DNA of 64,000 nucleotides. Source: MGBC163016 sp964649145. Lineage in GTDB: Bacteria; Actinomycetota; Coriobacteriia; Coriobacteriales; Eggerthellaceae. The notes below the pieces were generated by a model. It was not told where the DNA came from. It ran no database searches and worked only from the letters and a program-made list of their open reading frames with translations. This document shows, one piece after another, positions 51,856 to 61,493 of the stretch (positions within the stretch are counted from its first letter, which is position 1; each line of letters opens with the position of its first letter). The translations under genes were made by a program, and so were the position numbers. The DNA lies in NCBI GenBank assembly GCA_964649145.1, contig CAZYOQ010000007.1, positions 1-64,000 on the forward strand, read 5' to 3'.

Positions 51856-53963
51856 TTAGAAGGTAGAAACACGGTAAACGTAGTTATCCCTCATAAATTT
51901 TTTGTTCTGAGTGTAAGACCTATAGAAACCTGCGTAAGCTTTTGTTCCTGCTAAGAAAAAGCTTTCAAGCTCGTATGATTTCTGCAAGCGCGTGGTGGTC
52001 ACGTATTCGCCGTCCCAGTTATAAGCGCTTATGATGTTATAGCGTTTTGAGCTTGTCGACCCAAAGCTTTCTCCTATCAAGATATTGTCGCCTGAGACCT
52101 CGATGCATTGATATACCTGGTCTTTTTTCGCTGTTAGTGCTATGTATTTGATCATATTGAAATTTGAGTCGAGAAGCACTACATTGTGGCTTCCGGCCAG
52201 AAGGCATGCATAGGCATTCTCGTTTTTAGAGTAAGCGATAGAAGCAATTCCCTTATAAGCCTTAATTTGTGAGACGGTTGCTCCTTGAAGCGTGGTAGGT
52301 GCTTTGACCGTGTGCGTTTTGATGATTTTTAAGGTGCTTTTGCTTACTTCAGTTACGGTCTTATAGTTGCCAGAACCATGTGCGACTACCAGCCGTTTTG
52401 TGGTCGAATTGTAGGTAATCCCGTTTGCGTGATTAAGCTTCAAAGGTTTTGAGAGTTTCACTACTTTTCTTGTGCTGATTTTTACCTTTGCTATTTTGCA
52501 GCGATTGTTCGATTTGTTAATAAGGCATAAATACATGTAAGTGCCATCAGAACATCCTCCCTGCATCGTGTCGTATTGACCCATTTTCTGGCCAGCTCTA
52601 GCGCGCAGTTCGAAACGCTTTGACTTGGTCACATACTTCACTTTCGTCTTGGACTTCTTTGTTGCGGATGTCTTTTTCTTTACTTTGTACTTGTACTTCA
52701 ATATCGACATTGATGCTGTTTTGGTCTTATTTGTATAGTTGCAGGTATTCCATAAAGAGTATTGCTTCTTACTGGATACATTTCCGTAGGCTCTGATTCG
52801 AACGCAGTAATTGACGGATTTCGACAGGCCTGTGAAGGTTACGGATCCGCTCGAGCTAGCTTTTATCGTTTTGGACTTTTTGCTGGAAAAGGCCGAGTTT
52901 CTTGAACATTGGATGGTATAGCCGCTTGCTCCTTCAACCTCTGTCCACTTTACGGTGAGTTTTGTGGATGATTTTTTTGTAGAGAAAGAAGGGCTTTCCA
53001 TCCTGAAGCCTAGATTTGGTTCAGCTGGAAGGCTAATATCCCTACCGCTGACGTAGGAAGGAAGGTAGGAAAATTCGACTAAAGAATTAGACGTGTTGGC
53101 GTTGGTCTTGTAGGCCATGACAGTGTATTCATACATTTGCCCATATGAGGCCTTTGTGTCTGTCCAGCTAATTGTTCTGTTAGAGGTGATGGTTTTATAC
53201 TTCGCCCAGCCCATTTCATTAAAATATGCTTTTTTGAAATATTGAGAGTCAAGGGTAAGCGTATTTCCAGAAAGGCCGCTTTCGAAAATTCCGTCGGCAG
53301 AACTGCCACTGTCCTGGTCTCGTCTTAGAATGATATAGCCTTCTGCGCTACTTACGCGAGACCATGTGAGCATAAGGCCTTTGGATGTTTGTTCGATACT
53401 TTGGATTTCAGGCTTCTTCGCGATTCCGAAAGTAAATGTAATGGGTTCGTCGGAAGGTTCTGGTTCTGGCTCCGGTTCAGGTTCAGGGTCGGGTGCCGGC
53501 TCTGGTTCTTGGTCTGGCGCCGGGTCAGAATCTGAATCAGAATCGGAGTCTGAGTCGGCGCCTGTGTCGGAATCAGAATCGGAGTCTGTGTCGGAATCAG
53601 AATTGGAGTCTAGATTCGAGCCTGATTCTTGGTCTGAGTTCGAGTCGGATTCCATGTCTGAGTCAAGATTTTCTGATGTAGAGGTATTCGCTTCACTGGA
53701 AGTTTCATTGTTAGCATATGCACTCGGGTATGAAGTGNNNNNNNNNNNNNNNNNNNNNNNNNNNNNNNNNNNNNNNNNNNNNNNNNNNNNNNNNNNNNNN
53801 NNNNNNNNNNNNNNNNNNNNNNNNNNNNNNNNNNNNNGGTATTCGCTTCACTGGAAGTTTCATTGTTAGCATATGCACTCGGGTATGAAGTGCTGAAGAC
53901 AAGCAGTATAGAGAGACAGACGCAAGTTGTCTTTTTTGCCAAATTGACTGCTATATCCAGCAT
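51856..53963 (-). CDS. Large secreted protein with acidic Ser/Asp-Pro/Glu stalk and Fn3-like domains (assembly gap inside)
   Basis: The start (MLDIAVNLAKKTTCVCLSIL, ending in YPSAYA signal cleavage) is at 53963. A 100-N gap at 53738-53837 is flanked by the same 55 bases. Removing 155 bases restores one frame and gives a protein of about 650 residues. After the signal peptide come stalk-like Ser/Asp repeats and Pro/Glu repeats (DSDSDSDTG, PEPEPEPEP). Two Fn3-like regions follow (GLMLTWSRVSSAEGYIILRR, KLTVKWTEVEGASGYTIQCS), then a C-terminal region of repeating beta strands (about 350-650), perhaps a beta-propeller. It is probably wall-anchored or matrix protein; no enzyme motif or sorting signal is seen. 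Confidence 0.75.
53683..53892. other. Scaffold gap with duplicated 55-bp flanks
   Basis: 53683-53737 and 53838-53892 are identical 55-base stretches on either side of 100 N. The coding frames on both sides agree only when 155 bases are removed, so the gap is an unmerged overlap, not missing sequence. Confidence 0.9.
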
Positions 53964-54170
53964 TGACCCCTGACTTCAACGTTTATGTATTAAACCAGTT
54001 TTACAATGATAGCATCTGCATGTTTATTTGAATGCAGATAATCCTTTAAAGAGAATAAAGGAATACAGCGTGTTTGGAAAGCTTGATGGATGCGGGATTG
54101 GCTTTTTGTCCATTCCGCTTTATTTAGCTTTAGCGTTGAAGGTTGTTTGTGTGTGTCGAAGGGAAGAAAA

Positions 54171-55580
54171 ATGACTGGGCGTTTTTCGACAAAGGGAGCA
54201 AAGCTTGCAGTCGCGTTTATTTTGATGGCTGCTCTAGCCTCTTTGACGCTTCTACTTGCTGCACCAGATCACGCATTTGCGGCATCTGGTAGTGGTGACA
54301 AGGTTGTGTGGACTCAGAAAGGTGGGAAATTCTATTGCAAGATAGATGGGAAACGCCAAGTTGGAAAAATAGTGACCATAAACAAGAAGAAGTACCTCTT
54401 CGACAAAAATGGCGCACAGCAGACAGGTTGGAGGAAGGTAGGTAAAAGCTATTACTACTTCAAGCCTGGTAAAAAATCGGCTGGATATATGGTCGAAAAC
54501 AAGGTGGTCAATGGCGTTCGGCTTCTCCCGACAGGCAAAGCGCTTTTGAACAGCGAGACACGCAAGGAAATGGTGGCTTTGCGTGAAGCTCAAGATTTCC
54601 TTGATAAATATACTAAGCCCGCTTGGTCGAAGAGTAAAAAATTAAGCAAGTCGTTCCGCGTTTTAGTCAAGAACTACAGCGAGCGCCTTTGGCATCAATA
54701 TTCGCACTCTAAAGGATGGGCCAGAAGGGAAGCGCTGGATTTGTTCCAGAAGAAATCAGGGCCTTGCTATGCTTATGGGGCTGCATTTGCCTATATTGCA
54801 AGCGCTATCGGGTATAAGAAATGCGTTGCGGTTTCAAGTGGAGCACACGGATGGGCCGAGATAAACGGTAAGGTTTACGACCCTGAGTGGACCAAGCATC
54901 AAAGCAGATGGTTGTACGGCATATCTGAGAGTCAAAGAGGAGAGCCCGGCATACTGGGTTATTTCAGTAATGGGTTTTATAAGGTCACCATCAATCCTCA
55001 AAGCAAAGAGATTGGCGGAACAAAAAGCGCCAAAAGCAAGTGGGTCACAATCAACGGAAATAAATACTATTTCAAGTCAAATGGAAAGATGGCCACAGGC
55101 TCTACTAAGATCAAGGGGAAGTGGTACGTATTCAAATCAAATGGAAAGCTTGCACTTGGAAAGACCACTCATATAGTTACCGTTAATGGCTCCAAATATC
55201 AGGTAAGTAAATCTGGACGTGCGAAGGCCGGATGGAATTCTAAGAAAACAAGGTATTACAACAAGAAAGGCCAGATGCTTACAGGCGATTCGGTCGTAGG
55301 TGAAAAGTTTTTGGCGTTTTCTTCTAGCGGCGTCTATAACAGCGCCAGAACTGCAAAGTTGCGATCCGCTAGCGTTTTGGAGAAGGATGCAAGCAAATTA
55401 ATTGCGCTGCTTGGCACCCCTAAGAAAACATCGTATTCGAAAAGCTGCAATCAAGTTAAAGACGAAGCGGGTAATTGGATGGAAGGCGACGACGGGATCT
55501 TGGAGTATGCCAATTTCTGTGTGTATACCTTTAGAGGGACAGACGGTATTGTCAGGTTCATGGGAGTAAGCTCTAAATGA
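54171..55580 (+). CDS. Secreted transglutaminase-like protein with cell-wall-binding repeats
   Basis: A 469-residue exported protein. The ATG at 54171 follows aagggaag; the longer frame upstream has no site. Signal peptide about 1-37 (ends in DHAFA). Two blocks of choline/wall-binding-like repeats, about 45-110 (GKFYCKIDGKRQVG, YLFDKNGAQQTGWRK, SYYYFKPGKK) and about 285-385 (YYFKSNGKMATGSTK, KWYVFKSNGK). Between them lies a transglutaminase-like domain with C199 (SGPCYAYGAAFAYIA), H226 (GAHGWAEINGK) and D237 (VYDPEW). The C-terminal 90 residues are not recognised. It could act as a wall-anchored protease or crosslinker. Confidence 0.82.
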   Translation: MTGRFSTKGAKLAVAFILMAALASLTLLLAAPDHAFAASGSGDKVVWTQKGGKFYCKIDGKRQVGKIVTINKKKYLFDKNGAQQTGWRKVGKSYYYFKPGKKSAGYMVENKVVNGVRLLPTGKALLNSETRKEMVALREAQDFLDKYTKPAWSKSKKLSKSFRVLVKNYSERLWHQYSHSKGWARREALDLFQKKSGPCYAYGAAFAYIASAIGYKKCVAVSSGAHGWAEINGKVYDPEWTKHQSRWLYGISESQRGEPGILGYFSNGFYKVTINPQSKEIGGTKSAKSKWVTINGNKYYFKSNGKMATGSTKIKGKWYVFKSNGKLALGKTTHIVTVNGSKYQVSKSGRAKAGWNSKKTRYYNKKGQMLTGDSVVGEKFLAFSSSGVYNSARTAKLRSASVLEKDASKLIALLGTPKKTSYSKSCNQVKDEAGNWMEGDDGILEYANFCVYTFRGTDGIVRFMGVSSK

Positions 55581-55676
55581 GTGTAGGGCGAAACGATCGC
55601 TAGCATGGGCGGATATATATTAAAATATCCACTCACAAGCTGACTTTTCAAACAAGATAATGGGGGGAATCATAAT

Positions 55677-56534
55677 ATGCTAGAACTTGCGCTTCCCAAG
55701 CGAATCATGGCAGTATCTTTATGTGCTGTCTTGGCTATAGGCACCTGCGGGTTGGTTCCCTTAGAGGCTCAGGCCACAAGTGTTCCCTCAAAGACCAGCA
55801 TCTCTAAGGTTCAGAAGGCGTCCAAGAGCTTCACTGTTAAGTGGAAGAAGAACTCATCGAAAGCGGTCTCGGGTTATCAGATTCGATACAGCACCAAAAA
55901 AAGCATGAAATCTGGTGTGAAGACCGTAAAAGTTGGCAAGAGTGCTACCTCAAAGAAGATTAAGTCTGGTGTGAAGGCCGCAACTACATACTATGTTCAG
56001 ATTCGTGTTGCTTACAAAGTCAGTGGTAAGACCAAATACACTGGATGGTCTGCCAAGAAATCTGTTACCACGATGGTTGGTAGCGGCAATTCCACATTTG
56101 ATAAGAAAATCGAATCAATATTGTCTAAGAAGGTTAAGAAAACAGGAACTGCGGGGCTTAAGCGTGCCTTCAATTATGTTGCAGACATGCCTCAGGGAAA
56201 CACCACAACCGCCAAACTCACAGGGGCTTGGAAAAAGTGGTCTGTTACATACGCAAAAGCTATGGTCTCTAAACAGCGCGGCAATTGCTATCAGGCCGGA
56301 GCCTTGATGGCTTGGCTTGCGAAAGGATTGGGCTACGAGGCGCGTGCGTGCACGGGCACATACACTGGCGGAAGTGGCAAGGTGAGCCCTCATGGCTGGG
56401 CCGAGGTCAAAATTGGTGGCAAATGGTACATTTTCGACGCCAATAACCAAAATACTGCGAACAAGGCGAATCTTTCTGTGAGCTATTACAAGGTCTCAAA
56501 GACCTCTGAGACCGGCAAGAAATACTCCGAGTAA
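55677..56534 (+). CDS. Secreted transglutaminase-like protein with N-terminal Fn3-like module
   Basis: A 285-residue exported protein with ggggga before the ATG. Signal peptide about 1-32 (LEAQATS). Residues about 38-132 are the shared Fn3-like module (SKTSISKVQKASKSFTVKW, GYQIRYSTKKSMKS, YYVQIRVAYKVSGKTKYTGWS). A transglutaminase-like domain follows (about 140-285), with C204 (RGNCYQAGALMAWL), H239 (SPHGWAEVKIGG) and D254 (YIFDANNQ), giving a full Cys-His-Asp triad. It lies 96 bases after the other transglutaminase-like gene, so the two may share a role in surface processing. Confidence 0.82.
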   Translation: MLELALPKRIMAVSLCAVLAIGTCGLVPLEAQATSVPSKTSISKVQKASKSFTVKWKKNSSKAVSGYQIRYSTKKSMKSGVKTVKVGKSATSKKIKSGVKAATTYYVQIRVAYKVSGKTKYTGWSAKKSVTTMVGSGNSTFDKKIESILSKKVKKTGTAGLKRAFNYVADMPQGNTTTAKLTGAWKKWSVTYAKAMVSKQRGNCYQAGALMAWLAKGLGYEARACTGTYTGGSGKVSPHGWAEVKIGGKWYIFDANNQNTANKANLSVSYYKVSKTSETGKKYSE

Positions 56535-56585
56535 GTTTCGATTCATTGTGAAGCTCATTTTGGAATATTGGCCTGAAATGAATTA

Positions 56586-58001
56586 ATGGTTTTCAGCTCA
56601 CTAGCATTTCTGTGCGTATTCTTGCCAGTCGTCTTTTTGCTGACTGTAGTGGTTCGCAACTTGCGCGTACAAAATGTTTTGCTACTTCTTGCAAGCCTGC
56701 TTTTCTATGCATATGGCGAGCCTCTATACGTTTTCTTGACGATTGGGGTTTCGGCTTTCGCTTGGCTTGCAGGTGTCGCTTTAGGGCGGTTCGATCAGGC
56801 CTCACGCAGAAAGGCTTGTGTGGCGGTTTCTGTGATTGTGGCACTTGGGTGCCTAGGCGTGTTCAAATACGCTACTTGGGTTTCCACTATGGCGTCAAGC
56901 GCATTTGGCTGGTCATTTGCGCTGGCAGGCATAGAACTTCCTGTTGGTATATCGTTTTTCACCTTTCAGGCAATTTCTTATGTGATAGATGTTTATCGCA
57001 AGGATGTGAAGCCTCAAAATAACCTCCTTTTGGTAATGCTTTACATCTCGTTTTTCCCTCAGTTGATCGCAGGACCAATTGTTCGCTACCACGATATTGA
57101 ACAGCAGATGACCAATCGCAAGATCACGTGGTCAGGAGTGAATACGGGAGTAAAACGTTTTATTCTTGGCCTTGCAAAGAAGGTTCTTATAGCAGACGTT
57201 TTGGCAGTGGCTGCAGATGCGATTTTCGGCGCGGAACTTTCCGATGTGACAGGACCTGCTGCCTTACTTGCGGCACTGGCATATGCCTTCCAGATTTATT
57301 TCGACTTCAGTGCATATTCCGATATGGCGATAGGCATGGCGAAGGCTTTCGGATTCTCGTACAAGGAAAACTTTAACTATCCTTATGTTTCTACCACTAT
57401 CAAGCAATTCTGGAGACGATGGCATATCTCACTATCTACATGGTTTTTGGAGTATCTCTATATTCCATTGGGAGGTAACCGCAAAGGGCGTCTTCGCACT
57501 GTAGCAAACAAGATGATCGTATTTTTGCTTTGCGGCCTTTGGCATGGAGCTGCATGGACCTTTGTTGTATGGGGGCTGATCCATGGCTTCTTCCAATTAC
57601 TTGAGGAATACCTGCCCATAAGGAACTTGCCAAAGCCATTGGGCTGGATCTATTGCTTTGCTGTTGTTGTGCTTTCCTTTGTTTTATTTCGCGCTGATAA
57701 CTTCGACCAAGGACTTTATTTCATAGGTCAGATATTTACAGGTTGGGGCGCAATGTCAAACGATGCCATGGTGCTTTTGATGGCACAGCTCACACCTCTT
57801 TTTATTTTCACATTTGTAATTGCCGTCATTGGAGCCTTCCCGTGGCTTCCAAAGGTCAAAGGTCGCTTGCTTCTGGCTTCTGAAAGTACGCAAGCTTTTG
57901 CCGATCTTATCTCAAGTATTGCCTGTATAGGCTTGCTTATTGTATGTATTCTTACACTTGCTGGTGGGGCGTATTCCCCGTTTATATATTTCAGGTTCTA
58001 G
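56586..58001 (+). CDS. MBOAT family O-acyltransferase (AlgI/PatA-like)
   Basis: A 471-residue polytopic membrane protein, about ten hydrophobic helices. MBOAT marks are PVGISFFTFQAISYVIDVYR, FPQLIAGPIVRY, FQIYFDFSAYSDMAIGMA, FWRRWHISLSTWFLEYLYIPLGGNRKG and LCGLWHGAAWTFVVWGLIHG, the last with the invariant His at 320. Such proteins pass acetyl groups across the membrane for polysaccharide or teichoic acid O-acylation. The start has no evident ribosome-binding site, but the first residues match the family. The AlgJ-like gene begins 12 bases after its stop, the usual partner arrangement. Confidence 0.93.
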   Translation: MVFSSLAFLCVFLPVVFLLTVVVRNLRVQNVLLLLASLLFYAYGEPLYVFLTIGVSAFAWLAGVALGRFDQASRRKACVAVSVIVALGCLGVFKYATWVSTMASSAFGWSFALAGIELPVGISFFTFQAISYVIDVYRKDVKPQNNLLLVMLYISFFPQLIAGPIVRYHDIEQQMTNRKITWSGVNTGVKRFILGLAKKVLIADVLAVAADAIFGAELSDVTGPAALLAALAYAFQIYFDFSAYSDMAIGMAKAFGFSYKENFNYPYVSTTIKQFWRRWHISLSTWFLEYLYIPLGGNRKGRLRTVANKMIVFLLCGLWHGAAWTFVVWGLIHGFFQLLEEYLPIRNLPKPLGWIYCFAVVVLSFVLFRADNFDQGLYFIGQIFTGWGAMSNDAMVLLMAQLTPLFIFTFVIAVIGAFPWLPKVKGRLLLASESTQAFADLISSIACIGLLIVCILTLAGGAYSPFIYFRF

Positions 58002-58013
58002 GAGGTGGGCAAG

Positions 58014-59709
58014 ATGTCTTCGCGTGATCGCAAAACCGAAAACGATATAGAAGTGAGCCTTGCCTCTTTTGGTGTTTCGCGGGTAGTTTTCTCGATTGTA
58101 TTTTTCATACTTTTGTTGCTTCCATTTCTTGGCATGCTTTGGGCGCCTAGTAACGAGACTGTTGAGAACAGGGAATTGGCGCAACCGCCAGCGCTTCTTG
58201 GTGAGGATGGAGCGTTTAACTACAAGATACTTTCCGATGCGGGGGATTACTTCGATGACCATTACGCATATAGAACGCAGCTTATAGATCTTGGTGCGCA
58301 TCTCTATTCTTCACTATTTGGGGTATCGACTGCAGATACCGTAGTTGCAGGGACAAATGGGTGGCTCTACTATGCAGGTACTCTTGGCGACTACCAAAAC
58401 ACAAAACCGCTTCGCCTTGCGCAAGCAAGAAATATTGCCTACAACCTAAAGATCGTCCAAGATGCATGTGATGAACGAGGTATTCCGTTTGCGCTTGCTG
58501 TAGCACCTGACAAAAACTCCCTTTATGGCGATAACATGCCTTATTACAAGCCATATGTTGAATCTGAAAACATGGAGCTCTTAGATGATGCGCTCAAAAG
58601 CTTCGACGTGAATTCGGTGGATTTAAGCGAACTTTTAAGCTCGATTGACGAACGCCTTTATTTCTATCGCGATTCTCACTGGACGGAAAAAGGCGCCTTG
58701 ATAGCCCAAGATGCCATTGCAAATACAGCTAGTTTTGAAGCCTTAGGATTGTCGGTAGATGATATGGTGCTTAGACATGACTATACAGGCGACCTTGCCA
58801 AGATGCTTTTTCCCGAGTCAGCCGAACCAGAGGACAATTGGTATATAGAAGGCATAAACGATGGATCGGGCGAAAGTGGTACGCTTCGAAGCGGAAGTCT
58901 TTGGGATTATGTGGAAGGCGAGTCTGTGGAAGATTCGACCATCTCTACCAAGACTGNNNNNNNNNNNNNNNNNNNNNNNNNNNNNNNNNNNNNNNNNNNN
59001 NNNNNNNNNNNNNNNNNNNNNNNNNNNNNNNNNNNNNNNNNNNNNNNNNNNNNNNNCGACCGACACGGCAGATGTGGCCAGCTCGACCGACACTACTGTT
59101 ACGGCCAGCACGCAGAGTGACCTGGACGCATTGTCGCTAAAGGTGCAAGAAGTTTCGAAAGCCAATGGCAAGCTTTTAATGTTTCGCGACTCCTTTGGCA
59201 ACAGCTTGGTGCCTTACTTGGCTTGCGAGTTTGAGTCTGCAACGTTTTCTAAGATGCTTCCAATGAACTTGCTTCAAATAGATGAGGAAGAGCCCGATGT
59301 AGTCTTGGTGGAGCGCGCGCAGCGACATATTGACTATTTCGCTGAAGAAGCGCCTTTGATGTATTCGCCGATTGTTGATTTTGATGCAGACGTCTTGGAA
59401 TCTAGTGAAGAATTTGAAGTAAGAAGTCAAACTTCCACCAACGGCCCGCTTGGAATTATCAAGGGCTTCATCTCTGGCGACATTTCTTTTTCTTCAACAG
59501 ACGAGATCCTTCTTCGCCTGATTGACGAGGAAGGGCTGTCGGACACATACAAGGCCTTTGCTTTATCTGATCCAGACTCCGAAAATGACAATGGTTTCTG
59601 CGTGAATGTGGACGGCGAACTTTGGGCGAACCAGTCGATAGCCTGTGAGGTTATTTTGCAAACAGAAGACGGACCAAGGCTTCTAACTACGTTTGAGACA
59701 TCGCTTTGA
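58014..59709 (+). CDS. AlgJ/DHHW-type SGNH-like protein, partner of the MBOAT (assembly gap inside)
   Basis: The ATG at 58014 follows aggagg; a GTG three codons earlier lies within that site. One membrane helix (about 22-45) leads to an exported DHHW/AlgX-like domain. EDGAFNYKILSDAGDYFDDHYAYR, GWLYYAG, ALAVAPDKNSLY and the catalytic D220-x-H222 in YRDSHWTEKGA are before the gap; LMFRDSFGNSLVPYLA with the catalytic Ser is after it. 100 N lie at 58957-59056, in a Thr/Asp/Ser-rich stretch. The frames on the two sides differ by one, so the true gap is not 100 bases. It likely transfers or hydrolyses acyl groups on an exported glycan. Confidence 0.8.
58957..59056. other. Scaffold gap of 100 N without flank duplication
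   Basis: The flanks do not match each other, unlike the other two gaps. The region after it repeats gaccgacac-like units encoding Thr-Asp-Thr, so a tandem repeat probably broke the assembly. The missing length is unknown; restoring the frame needs a length of 2 modulo 3 in place of the 100 N, unless the gene is broken. Confidence 0.8.
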
Positions 59710-59787
59710 AAAGGCGATTGAGCGAATTTACTTTTGCTTGCAACGCTTCATTAGTGAGCGAAGTTTCCAAGAATGATATACTGTTGT

Positions 59788-59819
59788 CGCTTTAGCACAG
59801 TAAAGCGGCGAGGTATGAT
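59788..59819 (+). promoter_or_regulatory. Promoter with internal inverted repeat for the amino-acid ABC operon
   Basis: TATGAT at 59814-59819 is a fair -10 box, with tttagc at 59791-59796 as a weak -35 and a 17-bp spacer. CGCTTTA-N6-TAAAGCG (59788-59807), a perfect inverted repeat, spans the -35 and spacer and may be an operator. Confidence 0.45.
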
Positions 59820-59861
59820 GTGACCTAGCTTGGGTCGGGGAAACGAAATTGGAGGGATTCC

Positions 59862-60704
59862 ATGAAAAACAAGTTCGTGAAATTCGCTGCTGTGGCAGCC
59901 ACACTCGCATTCGCTGGCGTTTTGGCGGTTGGATGCTCTAGTGGAGGTTCTAGCTCAAGCTCGGCTTCTGCTGAGTCAAGCGAGCCTGCAGGCGGAATCG
60001 AGAAACTTACGGTTGGCTTTGACAATAGCTATCCGCCATATGGTTATATCGGTGAAGATGGCGAGTACGTGGGCTTCGACCTTGACCTAGCTAGCGAGGT
60101 TGCTAGCCGCAACGGCTGGGAGATCGAGCTTCGCCCGATTGACTGGGATTCCAAGGATGCCGAACTCAATCAGGGCTCCATTAACTGCATCTGGAACGGT
60201 TTCACTATGGAAGGCCGTGAGGACGACTATTCCTTCAGCGAGCCTTACATGTTAAACGAGCAGGTGATTGTTGCAAAAGCTGGTGCGGACATCAAGTCTA
60301 AGGAAGATCTTGCCGGTAAGGTTGTAATGACACAGACTGGTTCTGCCGCAGACGAGCTTCTGCAGGGAGATGAGAAGGAACTTGCTGACACTTTCAAGCG
60401 TCTTGACACCATCGCCGACTACAACAATGCATTCATGCAGCTTGATAGCGGCTCGGTTGACGCTGTGATCTGTGATCTTTCGATTGCTGAGTATCAGATT
60501 GCCGCAAAGCCTGATGCTTATGAGCAGGTCGAAGAGCCTCTTAGTTCTGAACATTACGCAGTTGGCTTCAAGAAAGGTGACGACGAGCTTGCACAGGTCG
60601 TTTCCGACACCTTGAAGGAAATGTACAACGATGGCACGGTGGCCACTATTGCCGAGAAATATGCAGAAGAGGGTCTTAACTTCGACAACTGGATTCTCAA
60701 ATAG
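59862..60704 (+). CDS. Amino-acid ABC transporter substrate-binding lipoprotein
   Basis: A 280-residue lipoprotein. Lipobox LAVGCSSG with Cys at about 25, then a Ser-rich linker. The mature domain is SBP_bac_3 type: LTVGFDNSYPPYGYIGEDGEYVGFDLDLA, RPIDWDSKDAELNQGSINCIWNG, FTMEGREDDYSFSEPYM and GFKKGDDELAQVVSDTL. These bind polar amino acids (glutamine/arginine/cystine type) outside the membrane. The ggaggga site precedes the ATG. It is the first of three genes with permease and ATPase, separated from them by a terminator-like hairpin, so it is probably made in excess. Confidence 0.9.
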   Translation: MKNKFVKFAAVAATLAFAGVLAVGCSSGGSSSSSASAESSEPAGGIEKLTVGFDNSYPPYGYIGEDGEYVGFDLDLASEVASRNGWEIELRPIDWDSKDAELNQGSINCIWNGFTMEGREDDYSFSEPYMLNEQVIVAKAGADIKSKEDLAGKVVMTQTGSAADELLQGDEKELADTFKRLDTIADYNNAFMQLDSGSVDAVICDLSIAEYQIAAKPDAYEQVEEPLSSEHYAVGFKKGDDELAQVVSDTLKEMYNDGTVATIAEKYAEEGLNFDNWILK

Positions 60705-60726
60705 AAGAAATTAATTTTGCTTTTTG

Positions 60727-60752
60727 GTGCCCGCCGGGTCTCTGGCGGGCAC
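60727..60752 (+). terminator. Terminator/attenuator hairpin between binding protein and permease
   Basis: GTGCCCGCC and GGCGGGCAC form a perfect 9-bp stem around an 8-base loop, followed by tgcttt. It lies in the 135-base gap and may reduce readthrough into the permease gene. Confidence 0.75.
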
Positions 60753-60839
60753 TGCTTTGATAATGGCAAGCGAGCTGGCAAACTTAATTGTATATGAGGC
60801 GAGCAAATTAGGAAAGCGGAACGAAGGAGGTGTGGGCAA

Positions 60840-61493
60840 ATGGAACTTTCGGTGATGTTAGGGCTTCTAGGTGAAGGCCTTTTGCTCACAACGCAGATAT
60901 TCTTCGTTACCTTGTTAGGGTCGCTGCCTTTAGGGGTTCTTGTTGCGCTTGCCCGAATGAGCAAGTTCAAGCCGCTGTCATTGTTTGCCAAATTCTACAT
61001 TTCCATTTTGCGTGGAACTCCGCTGATGCTTCAACTTATGGCCATAATGTTTGGACCGTATTATCTTTTCGGCCTGCAAATGGGTCCTGACTGGAAGTAC
61101 TGGGCATGCGATATAGGTTTCATCTTGAATTACGCAGCCTATTTTGGCGAAATTTACCGATCAGGCATACAGTCAATACCACGCGGTCAGTATGAGGCTG
61201 CAAGCGTTCTTGGCTACTCGCGGGCGCAAACTTTCATGAAGATAGTGCTTCCGCAAGTGATCAAGCGCATTCTTCCCGCCATGGGAAACGAGATAATAAC
61301 ACTGGTGAAAGACACCTCTCTTGCTTTCGTCTTAGGCATTGCCGAGATGTTCTCGCAGGCAAAGGCACTAGCAGCGCGCGAGGTATCGATGGTTCCTTAC
61401 GCTTTAGCGGCTCTTGTATATTGGGTTATATGTCTAATCATCGAATTTGTTTTGGGTCGTATAGAGAAGAAATTGGATTACTACCATGCCTGA
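60840..61493 (+). CDS. Amino-acid ABC transporter permease (HisM type)
   Basis: A 217-residue membrane permease with about five helices. The N-terminus LLGEGLLLTTQIFFVTLLGSLPLGVLVAL and the segment KFYISILRGTPLMLQLMAIMF are the HisM/GlnP family marks. The EAA loop is seen as YEAASVLGYSRAQTFMKIVLPQVIKR (positions about 118-143), which contacts the ATPase. A strong gaaggaggt site precedes the ATG. The stop overlaps the ATPase start by 8 bases. Confidence 0.93.
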   Translation: MELSVMLGLLGEGLLLTTQIFFVTLLGSLPLGVLVALARMSKFKPLSLFAKFYISILRGTPLMLQLMAIMFGPYYLFGLQMGPDWKYWACDIGFILNYAAYFGEIYRSGIQSIPRGQYEAASVLGYSRAQTFMKIVLPQVIKRILPAMGNEIITLVKDTSLAFVLGIAEMFSQAKALAAREVSMVPYALAALVYWVICLIIEFVLGRIEKKLDYYHA

